A DNA stretch of 24,968 nt from UBA12078 sp964573565. GTDB taxonomy: Bacteria; Patescibacteriota; Dojkabacteria; SC72. How positions within the stretch are numbered: position 1 is the stretch's first letter; each line of letters starts with the position of its first letter. The stretch lies in the NCBI GenBank assembly GCA_964573565.1, contig CAZNJV010000004.1, forward strand, positions 1 to 24,968. The letters are read 5' to 3'. The notes beneath the pieces were generated by a model. The model did no database searches and had not been told where the DNA came from. It saw only the letters and a program-made list of their open reading frames with translations. Of this stretch, positions 1-7,583 are shown one piece after another. A program made the position numbers and the translations under genes.

Positions 1-2544
1 CTACTCTATAGAATGGGAGATTTCTTTGAAAGTTTTGGAGACGATGCCAAAATCACATCCAAAGTATTGAACATAACCCTAACCGCTAGAAACAAAGAAA
101 ATAACAAAGTACCCCTAGCAGGATTTCCACACAAAGCCATTGACCAATATTTACCAAAACTAATTGAAGCTGGATACTGTGTGGTAGTAGTAGACCAATT
201 AGAAGATCCCAAATTTGCAAAAGGAATAGTAAAACGAGGAGTAACAAGAATAGTAACACCAGGAACCCTAGATGGAGACGAAGCCAATGCCATAAAGAAC
301 TCATATCTAGCAAGTTTCTACCTTGAAAAGAAAACTCTCTCAATCTCCCTGTGTGATGTGTCTACAGGAGAGTTCCTACTCATAACCGAGAAATATACAG
401 AGAACAGTATAAACAACATACTCTCATCCTACTATCCAGAAGAAGTATTAGTATCGGAAGGAGAAGAAACTCTCATATTCCCTAATACCCCAGTACATTT
501 TGTAAGTAAAAATATTAAAAACAAAGAATATGCACAAGAGATAGTAAAAGATTTCTATGACATTAAAAATGTTGAAAGCCTAGATCTTACAACAGATTCT
601 CCAGATATTATTTCCGTAGCAATGTGTTTGGACTATGTAAAAGAAACACAACTCATGGATCCAAAGCATATCCTTAAGCCCAAACGAGTGAATACCGACA
701 GAACAATGATATTGGACAGAGCAACCATTCGGAACCTCGAACTAGTAGCAAGTGCATACAGTGGAAATATCTCAGACTCACTCTTTGGAGTATTAGATAG
801 CACCTCTACCAGAATGGGTAGAAGACTCCTCTACTCTTGGATCCTAAATCCATTAATAGACAAAAAGAATATTGATGAAAGATTAAATACTGTTGAAAAG
901 TTTGTGAATAATTCATCCTGTTTAGAAAATGTAAGAGAAGCATTAAGCAATGTAAATGATATTGATCGTATTGTTGGGAAGATTGGATTAAATCGAGCTA
1001 ACGGTAGAGATTTTAATGCCTTGCAAGTCTCTTTAAAGAATATCCTAGACATTATCGAAATATTGGAGAAGGAATTGAAGATGAAGATAGAGGTAGACAA
1101 AGAGTTGATGGCAAAATTAATTGCAGATATTGAGAAGACAATAGCAGATGACCCTCCCCCTACCCTTACAGAAGGAGGAATCATAAAGACGGGATACAAT
1201 TCTGATGTAGATGAACTAAGATCCATATCCGGAGATAGTAAATCATGGTTAAGCAAATTTGAAGAAGAGGAAAAAACACGAACGGGTATTACATCTTTAA
1301 AGATTAGTTTTAACAAAGTATTCGGATATTACATTGAGGTTACAAATACACATCTAAACAAAGTTCCGGAGAGATATATCAGAAAACAGACACTTGTAAA
1401 TGCGGAAAGATTCATAACTGAGGAGCTCAAGGAGAAGGAAAATATAATTCTTAATGCACAGGAAAAGATTGGAGCCTTGGAGTACAAGATATTTAGTGAA
1501 TTCAGAGAGACCTTTATTCCTTACTTGGAGAAACTGCATATCGTTGCACAGTTTGTGGCAAATATAGATGTATTGTCTAATTTCGCGCATATTGCAATTG
1601 AGAATAGTTATGTTAAACCAACAATATATGAAATTGGTGAACAGAATGGAATATTGGAGATAAAGAAAGGAAGACATCCAATTGTAGAGAAAATATCTTC
1701 GGAAGAATTTATCTCCAATGATACCCTACTCAACTACGAAGATTCGTGCATGGCAATACTTACTGGTCCTAATATGTCTGGTAAATCGACATACATTAGA
1801 CAGGTGGCATCAATTGTATTGATGGCACAGATAGGATGCTTTGTTCCTGCATCCGAGGCGAACATCTCTATAGTAGATAGAATATTTACCAGAGTTGGAG
1901 CATCTGACGATCTTTCAAGAGGAAGAAGTACTTTTATGGTAGAGATGGATGAAGCAGCAAATATTATTAACAATGCAACGAAGTATAGTCTCATTATATT
2001 GGATGAAGTTGGAAGAGGTACAAGCACATATGATGGTGTCAGCATCGCATGGGCAATCGCTGAGTATCTAGTCAATGAGGGAAAAGCTAGGACTCTTTTT
2101 GCCACCCACTATCATGAACTTTTGAAACTTTCTGAGAAGTTCCCGGAGAAGGTCCAAAATTACAACGTATTAGTAGAAGAAGATCTTGAAGAAGGCACAG
2201 TCATATTCCTTCGAAAGATTGTCAAAGGTGGTACTGATAGAAGCTATGGAATATATGTTGCTAAGATGGCGGGTTTACCAATGAAAATTATTAAACGTGC
2301 TAACGAGATTCTTGAGAGTTTTGAACAGAAAAGTATGTTTGAAAAGAAGAATGAGTTGAGAGAATCGGAGATGTTTTCATCTGCGGTTAAGGATGGTAAG
2401 AAGGAGATAAATGGAGCTTTCCAGTTCCCACTCTTTACAGCCAAAGATTCTGAAATAGAACAAGAGATACAGAAATTAAATCTGGATAATTTGACTCCAC
2501 TTGAAGCCTTGAATAAGATTTCAGAGTGGAAAAAGAAGATTTAG
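1..2544 (+). CDS. mutS: DNA mismatch repair protein MutS (5' partial)
   Basis: MutS recognises mismatches as a clamp and recruits downstream repair through its ATPase. The reading frame is open from base 1: the visible peptide starts LLYRMGDFFESF, which matches the family LFYRMGDFYELF motif carrying the mismatch-stacking Phe and Glu. The ATG at 13 is therefore internal and roughly 28 N-terminal residues lie outside the window. Walker A GPNMSGKST is encoded at 1765-1791. It is followed by the family segments DRIFTRVGASDD, STFMVEMDEAANI, the Walker B region LIILDEVGRGTSTYDG and the ATHYHEL motif. Near the C-terminus, QFPLF at 2422-2436 fits the beta-clamp binding pentapeptide. The connector, lever and clamp regions are present, so the protein looks intact apart from the edge. 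The TAG stop overlaps the stop of the convergent regulator gene. Confidence 0.97.
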   Translation, partial: LLYRMGDFFESFGDDAKITSKVLNITLTARNKENNKVPLAGFPHKAIDQYLPKLIEAGYCVVVVDQLEDPKFAKGIVKRGVTRIVTPGTLDGDEANAIKNSYLASFYLEKKTLSISLCDVSTGEFLLITEKYTENSINNILSSYYPEEVLVSEGEETLIFPNTPVHFVSKNIKNKEYAQEIVKDFYDIKNVESLDLTTDSPDIISVAMCLDYVKETQLMDPKHILKPKRVNTDRTMILDRATIRNLELVASAYSGNISDSLFGVLDSTSTRMGRRLLYSWILNPLIDKKNIDERLNTVEKFVNNSSCLENVREALSNVNDIDRIVGKIGLNRANGRDFNALQVSLKNILDIIEILEKELKMKIEVDKELMAKLIADIEKTIADDPPPTLTEGGIIKTGYNSDVDELRSISGDSKSWLSKFEEEEKTRTGITSLKISFNKVFGYYIEVTNTHLNKVPERYIRKQTLVNAERFITEELKEKENIILNAQEKIGALEYKIFSEFRETFIPYLEKLHIVAQFVANIDVLSNFAHIAIENSYVKPTIYEIGEQNGILEIKKGRHPIVEKISSEEFISNDTLLNYEDSCMAILTGPNMSGKSTYIRQVASIVLMAQIGCFVPASEANISIVDRIFTRVGASDDLSRGRSTFMVEMDEAANIINNATKYSLIILDEVGRGTSTYDGVSIAWAIAEYLVNEGKARTLFATHYHELLKLSEKFPEKVQNYNVLVEEDLEEGTVIFLRKIVKGGTDRSYGIYVAKMAGLPMKIIKRANEILESFEQKSMFEKKNELRESEMFSSAVKDGKKEINGAFQFPLFTAKDSEIEQEIQKLNLDNLTPLEALNKISEWKKKI

Positions 2545-3209
2545 AGATCGATATAATACCCGAAACCGTACCTGTTTTTGATAATCCTCATCCCTGTTGC
2601 TTTGTAAATATCATGATTTAACCTGCTAATGATTACTGTTATATGTGATTCGGTGACCCTTTCACCCAATTGCCTTTGTAAATCAGATTGCAATGAGAAC
2701 AGACTTCTATACCCATCTGATTTGAGCAATATGGTCAGCACTATTAACGCTAATCTGGATGCTATTATTTTACAATCATGAAATATTAAATACCCCATGG
2801 AGATTGATACTGTGACACCCTTTCGTGTTATCTTTCTATCTGTGCAGTTCTGATTGTGGAGAAATTCCTCTAAGTTCTCTAGGATAGTAGGAATTAAATA
2901 TATGAAAGTCTCTGTATCAATTATGTATCTAAATCCCAACTTTACATATTTCTGGAAATAATGCTTGTTAAATTCTGGAGTGATAATTATTGTTGAATGA
3001 TTTAAATCTTTTTCAGATATACATTGCAGAAAGTCCTTTGAAATTTGAGATTCTTCAATAAGCAAAAGTTCATAATTTCTCACATGAACCTTTGTAACTA
3101 AGTCTTTGATGTGTTGAAAGAATGTAATTTTTAATTCAGTTATCTTTGTTGCCCTTAATATCTCTTTGCAATCGTCGTTGCGTAATAGACACGCTATTTC
3201 CTGTATCAT
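2541..3209 (-). CDS. OmpR-type winged-helix regulator with degenerate receiver-like domain
   Basis: 222 residues. The C-terminal part (about 130-222) looks like an OmpR/PhoB winged helix: a recognition-helix region TESHITVIISRLNHDIYK, then a wing ending KNRYGFGYYIDL like the family ending rGxGYxl. Residues 1-115 fold-match a receiver only loosely. Strand motif YELLLIEE puts Glu52 where the phospho-acceptor Asp should be, TIIIT keeps a Thr at about 77, and the N-terminal acidic pair and the conserved Lys are not visible. It is therefore probably a phosphorylation-independent or atypical response regulator. No histidine kinase is nearby. The gene starts 34 nt after the hisS stop on the same strand, so it may be cotranscribed with hisS. 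No Shine-Dalgarno site lies at the ATG. Its stop overlaps mutS tail to tail. Target genes are unknown. Confidence 0.7.
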   Translation of the reverse strand: MIQEIACLLRNDDCKEILRATKITELKITFFQHIKDLVTKVHVRNYELLLIEESQISKDFLQCISEKDLNHSTIIITPEFNKHYFQKYVKLGFRYIIDTETFIYLIPTILENLEEFLHNQNCTDRKITRKGVTVSISMGYLIFHDCKIIASRLALIVLTILLKSDGYRSLFSLQSDLQRQLGERVTESHITVIISRLNHDIYKATGMRIIKNRYGFGYYIDL

Positions 3210-3243
3210 AGCTACATACTACGTTACAATCCTTTCAAAATAT

Positions 3244-4536
3244 TTACGATTTGAGAGTATTGATAACCTCTTCGAGAGAGACAAGAGATTGTTCTCCAGA
3301 AGTCATATTCTTTAGTTGCATCTGTTTTGCAGCCTTCTCTTCCTCTCCTATGATGATTACCCAGGGGATGTATTTCTTTGATGCGTATTTAAGTTGGTTT
3401 CCAAGCTTGGATTCTGTTAACTGAACCTCCGTATTTATGCCCATCTCTCTAAGTTGTGTAGCGATCTTCATTACATATTTCCTTAGTTTCTCATCCATTA
3501 CAGCGAAGAAAACTTTCGTCTTCGTATTCATAGAAGGTAATAAATTGTATGTTCTAAGATAGTCTTCCATGATGATATCTCCGCATGCAAATCCAAAAGC
3601 AGGAAGCTTTTCTTGACCAAAAAGCGAGAGAAGATCATCATATCTTCCACCACCGAGCATAGCTCTTGGGTTCTCTTTGCTTCCTATATCAAACATCTCT
3701 ATGACAGTACCAGTATAGTATTGTAAGCCTCTCATGATTGATGGCTCAAATCTGAGATTGGTTAATCCTAGGGACTTTGCTTTTGCAAATAGCTCAAGAA
3801 GTTGTTTTGCACCATCTGATTTATCTGAAAGCTTCTCAAGATCTTTCAATGTCCATTTCAAGAATTCAAGAATATCTTTGATTTGTGTTTTGGTTAATCC
3901 TAATTCGTCAAGATATTCTTTAAACGCCTTCTCTCCGAGTTTTGCATAGTTATCTATCGCTCTTCCAACCTTGCCCTTCATATCATCTGACAGTCCAAGA
4001 ATATCTTTAAAGAGATAATCTAAGAGATATCTGCTGTTTATCCTAATCTCGTATGTATCCTTAGGTGCATTAAACTTCTCCATGAAAGCAAGGATATATT
4101 GTATTGCTTCTATCTCTGCTTCTAATGTGGGTACACCAAATATATCAACATTTAACTGAACAAACTCTCTTCTCCTACCCTTCTGAGGTTTTTCGTATCT
4201 GTAATATTTGCCAATATTAAACCACTTGAGTGGGAATACCAATTCATTTTTCTTGGCGGCAATCATCCTTGCTAAAGAAGGTGTCATCTCTGGCCTTATT
4301 GCAATCTCTCTTCCGCCTTTATCTACGAAGTTGTACAACTGAGAATTTGCCAACTCATCACCAGATTTCGCTCTGTACAAAGCAGCTTCTTCTACCAATG
4401 GGGTCTCGTACTCTTCAAAACCAAAACTCTGTGCAACAGATCTCCAAGTATCAAAGATATATGACTTAGCAAGCATCTCTTGTGGGTATGTATCAGCAGT
4501 GCCCTTGTATGGTGTTGTAGTAAGTTTGTTTTCCAT
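3244..4536 (-). CDS. hisS: Histidyl-tRNA synthetase
   Basis: Class II synthetase that charges tRNA-His. I chose the ATG at 4536 (MENKLTTTPYKGTADTYP, 430 residues). The longer frame to 4584 would need a TTG start and would lie across the promoter. Visible family features are motif 1 around the early FxEYxTPxxE segment, motif 2 NIGKYYRYEKPQKGRRREF, the histidine-binding RGLQYYTGTVIEMFD (about 269-283), GGGRYDDL (about 295-302), and a C-terminal anticodon-binding domain ending in VIIIGEEE and a terminal helix. Motif 3 reads GFACGDIIMEDYL, so the Arg of the common GFAxGxERL form is absent. An extended -10 box (TGCTATAAT) ends 6 nt before the ATG, which suggests a leaderless mRNA. The gene is divergent from the PBP gene and leads into the winged-helix regulator. 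Confidence 0.95.
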   Translation of the reverse strand: MENKLTTTPYKGTADTYPQEMLAKSYIFDTWRSVAQSFGFEEYETPLVEEAALYRAKSGDELANSQLYNFVDKGGREIAIRPEMTPSLARMIAAKKNELVFPLKWFNIGKYYRYEKPQKGRRREFVQLNVDIFGVPTLEAEIEAIQYILAFMEKFNAPKDTYEIRINSRYLLDYLFKDILGLSDDMKGKVGRAIDNYAKLGEKAFKEYLDELGLTKTQIKDILEFLKWTLKDLEKLSDKSDGAKQLLELFAKAKSLGLTNLRFEPSIMRGLQYYTGTVIEMFDIGSKENPRAMLGGGRYDDLLSLFGQEKLPAFGFACGDIIMEDYLRTYNLLPSMNTKTKVFFAVMDEKLRKYVMKIATQLREMGINTEVQLTESKLGNQLKYASKKYIPWVIIIGEEEKAAKQMQLKNMTSGEQSLVSLEEVINTLKS

Positions 4537-4542
4537 ATCGAA

Positions 4543-4551
4543 ATTATAGCA
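4543..4551 (-). promoter_or_regulatory. Extended -10 promoter of hisS, leaderless
   Basis: On the minus strand this reads TGCTATAAT, a perfect TATAAT with an extended -10 TGn. It is followed by six bases (TTCGAT) and then the hisS ATG. With the usual 6-7 nt from -10 to +1, transcription would begin at the A of the ATG. No good -35 was found, which is compatible with an extended -10 promoter. Confidence 0.75.
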
Positions 4552-4605
4552 CACTGTGATTTTTGTCTTGAATAAATACCCCAAATTATATATAGTCAGA
4601 GTATA

Positions 4606-4611
4606 TATAAT
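4606..4611 (+). promoter_or_regulatory. Probable -10 box of the PBP gene
   Basis: TATAAT lies 20 nt before the ATG at 4632. The predicted transcript has a leader of about 13 nt without a Shine-Dalgarno sequence. The -10 sits inside an alternating TA run, so the exact hexamer is uncertain, and no convincing -35 is seen. It is divergent from the hisS promoter about 55 nt away. Confidence 0.5.
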
Positions 4612-4631
4612 CTGCCGAAATACAGAAAAGA

Positions 4632-7583
4632 ATGAAATATAGCGTAGGAATTTCTAACTCTCGAAGATCCACTCCTGCTAGAAAAGGTATAAGTAGATCT
4701 CATGGGTTGGCATCATATAATGTTTTTAAGAGATTTAATGATACAAATCTCTCGAAAAACGTGAGAGGTAAGACCAAAAAACCAATGAAACCAAAGATGA
4801 AAAAAATACTGTATATTGCTATCGGTATTCTATTCTTTATCGGTTGTGTAGCTTTACTAGCTGCAGGTATTTTTCTTAAGAATCTTCAAAAATCTTTGCC
4901 TTCTCCAGACGAATTGGTATCTCGATCTTCCGAAAAAAGTACGCAGATATTTGATAGAAATAATACGCTTCTCTATACAATCTATGGTGATCAGAACAGA
5001 GAATTTGTATCAATAGATAAGATCCCAGATTACACAAAATGGGCAGTATTATCTGCTGAAGATATTGAGTTCTACCAGCACAAAGGGCTTGATTACAAAG
5101 GCATTGTATCTGCTGCTTTACGTAATCTTACTGCCGGAGGGATTACAGGTGGTGCAAGTACCATTACACAACAGTTAGTGAGAAATACAATCCTTTACGA
5201 TGTGCTTGGTGATGAAGCATATGATCAGACCTATTTGAGAAAGATTAAGGAAATTTTGATCACAATGCAGGTAGAACAAACATTTACGAAGGAAGAGATT
5301 TTACAGATGTATATGAACGAAATTCCTTTGGGTGGTGTTAACTATGGCTTCCAGGCAGCTGCTAATGCATATTTTGACAAAGATGTTAGTGAGTTAACGT
5401 TAGCAGAGAGTGCAATTTTAGCAGGTATCATTCAGAGCCCAGGTGTCTATTCTCCTTTGTATGGCACAAACCCTGATATGGCAGATGTTCGAAGGAACTA
5501 TGTCTTAGATCAGATGCAAAAGCACAAGGATCTGACAGGTGTTACGGATGAGCAGATAGAAGAAGCAAGAAACGAGAAGGTTGTTTACAGTGATAAGGTG
5601 ATTGATATCAAAGCTCCCCACTTTGTTTTCTATGTTAAGCAGTTGCTCATAGATGAATATGGTATAGATCGTGTTGAAAGAGGTGGATTGAAGGTTACCA
5701 CCACTTTGGATTATTCTACACAGCAGATTGCTGAAGAAGAGGTTCAGAAAGGTGTTGATAATGCAAAGAAGAATAATGTAAATAATGGTGCAATGGTGGT
5801 TATGGATCCTAATAATGGCCAAGTTTTGGCAATGGTTGGTTCTGTAGACTATTGGAATACGGAAGATCCAAGAGTTGATGGTAATGTAAACATTGCAGTA
5901 AGTAATAGGCAGATGGGTTCTTCTATCAAGCCGTTTGTTTACTTAACTGCGATTACTCAAGGATATGGTCCTTGGACTGAAGCTCCTGACTTGGAGCAAA
6001 TCAAATTCGGCACCTATGATCCGAAGAACTGGGATGCTAAGAACATGGGGTTAATGACCGCAAGAAAAGCTCTTGTCTATTCCAGAAATGTTCCTGCAGT
6101 ATATACGTTGCAGATGGTTGGAATTGATAACTTCTTGAAGACCGCAGAGACAGTTGGTATTACGAGTTTGTCTGACAAGGCTAACTATGGTTTGAGTTTG
6201 GCTTTAGGGTCTGGTGAAGAGACTCTCTTAGAGCATGCAACAGCATATACTGTACTTGCGAATGGAGGTACTAAGTATGATGTCACAGCAATTCTAAAGG
6301 TTGAAGACTCTAATGGTGAGGTATTGCAGGAGTTCAAAGAAGCAACTGGTACTCGTGTATACAAAGAAAGTGAGATCTATCTAGTTAATTGGATGTTATG
6401 TGATTTGGGTAACTTCAATGATCGTCCTGATAATGGTTACTACACTATCAATGGTAAAAGAATTTGTGGAAAGACTGGTACTACTGATGGTCCAAAGGAT
6501 TTAACAACGATTCTTTACTATCAGAATCTTGTTGTTGCGGTATGGAATGGAAATAATAATGGAGAGGTAGCTCCAGGTGCATGGGGATCTACAATCCCTC
6601 TACGTATCGCTAACTCTTTTGTTAAGAGAGTTGCAGATACTTATGCTCCAGGAACATACAATCGTCCTGCGGGTGTTCTATCTACTACTGTATGTACAGA
6701 TACTGGTGCAACGCCTGCTGAAGGGAGTACATGTACGAAAGAGGCTTCGATATATTTAGAAGGTGCAGCTCCTGCTGCAGATACTAGAAAGACAGTTGAG
6801 GTATGTAAAGCAACGAATACCATACCATCTAACCTTTCTGCTGCTCAGAAATATGGTTTGACTACGACTAAGTATGTCATAACGAATAAGCTATCAAATA
6901 CACTACAACAAGGAGCATATGATACATATCTTACCACTATGGAGAATTCAGTATATTTGACCGCCGATCCAGCTACTGCAGTGTGTGCTTTGCCATTAGG
7001 GCCAGATAATGCACCTGTTGTAGATATCTCATCTCCTACTGCGAACCAATCTGTAGAAGCAGGAAGTACCATGACAATATCAGGGTCTGTTGCATTCTTA
7101 GAAAGTATCTCGAGTTTTGCGGTTAAGTTTGATGGAAATAGTATTGCGGGTGCAAGTATGGAGTCCAATGGTACATTTACGGTTAGCTATGTAATACCAG
7201 CCTCTACAAGTATAGGTACTCATACTGTGAATGTGACAGCGGTGGATAATTATGGAAAATCAAGTAGTGCGAATGTAAGTATAAGTGTTAAGGCGGCAGG
7301 TTCTAGTATTTCATTAAGTATAATAAGTCCATCAAATGGTGCTACTATTACAGGTAATACCAATATTGTAGCGAATCCTACTGGGGGATCTGTGGATAGC
7401 GTTTCTTTCTATGTCGAGAAGGGTGGTAGCACAGTTGCTAGCGGAACAGATTCCAATGGTGGTGACGGATGGATGTATACTTGGAATATCTCCGGAATGG
7501 CACATGGTACATATACTATCCGTGCAACAGCATCTAAAAGCGGTGCTACTATATCTTCTCCTTCTATTACTGTTACATACTAG
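4632..7583 (+). CDS. Class A penicillin-binding protein (PBP1A-like) with two C-terminal Ig-like domains
   Basis: Bifunctional peptidoglycan glycosyltransferase/transpeptidase, 983 residues, anchored by one membrane helix at about 58-83 after a basic cytoplasmic tail. The GT51 domain shows EDIEFYQHKG (143-152, catalytic Glu) and GGASTITQQLVRN (173-185). The transpeptidase domain has S430-S-I-K433 (SxxK), S484-R-N486 (SxN) and K614-T-G616 (KTG), so both activities look intact. A Cys-containing linker (about 680-789) leads to two Ig-like beta domains, about 793-885 (PVVDISSPTANQSVEAGST...) and 893-983 (ISLSIISPSNGATI...). These are not part of a minimal PBP1A and probably contact wall or surface partners (inference). 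The tail-to-tail partner is pheT: both TAG stops share the four bases CTAG at 7580-7583. The gene appears monocistronic. Confidence 0.95.
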   Translation: MKYSVGISNSRRSTPARKGISRSHGLASYNVFKRFNDTNLSKNVRGKTKKPMKPKMKKILYIAIGILFFIGCVALLAAGIFLKNLQKSLPSPDELVSRSSEKSTQIFDRNNTLLYTIYGDQNREFVSIDKIPDYTKWAVLSAEDIEFYQHKGLDYKGIVSAALRNLTAGGITGGASTITQQLVRNTILYDVLGDEAYDQTYLRKIKEILITMQVEQTFTKEEILQMYMNEIPLGGVNYGFQAAANAYFDKDVSELTLAESAILAGIIQSPGVYSPLYGTNPDMADVRRNYVLDQMQKHKDLTGVTDEQIEEARNEKVVYSDKVIDIKAPHFVFYVKQLLIDEYGIDRVERGGLKVTTTLDYSTQQIAEEEVQKGVDNAKKNNVNNGAMVVMDPNNGQVLAMVGSVDYWNTEDPRVDGNVNIAVSNRQMGSSIKPFVYLTAITQGYGPWTEAPDLEQIKFGTYDPKNWDAKNMGLMTARKALVYSRNVPAVYTLQMVGIDNFLKTAETVGITSLSDKANYGLSLALGSGEETLLEHATAYTVLANGGTKYDVTAILKVEDSNGEVLQEFKEATGTRVYKESEIYLVNWMLCDLGNFNDRPDNGYYTINGKRICGKTGTTDGPKDLTTILYYQNLVVAVWNGNNNGEVAPGAWGSTIPLRIANSFVKRVADTYAPGTYNRPAGVLSTTVCTDTGATPAEGSTCTKEASIYLEGAAPAADTRKTVEVCKATNTIPSNLSAAQKYGLTTTKYVITNKLSNTLQQGAYDTYLTTMENSVYLTADPATAVCALPLGPDNAPVVDISSPTANQSVEAGSTMTISGSVAFLESISSFAVKFDGNSIAGASMESNGTFTVSYVIPASTSIGTHTVNVTAVDNYGKSSSANVSISVKAAGSSISLSIISPSNGATITGNTNIVANPTGGSVDSVSFYVEKGGSTVASGTDSNGGDGWMYTWNISGMAHGTYTIRATASKSGATISSPSITVTY

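Noticed and set aside
4537..4584. N-terminal extension of HisRS to 4584 (16 extra residues)
   Set aside because: It would need a TTG start and would be translated from DNA that holds the hisS -10 box; the ATG at 4536 fits the family N-terminus.
5505..5822. Long antisense and out-of-frame ORFs inside mutS, PBP, pheT, thrS and the repeat gene
   Set aside because: They lie wholly within conserved genes, have low-complexity or unnatural composition, and match no family; the repeat-gene shadows only mirror the module periodicity.
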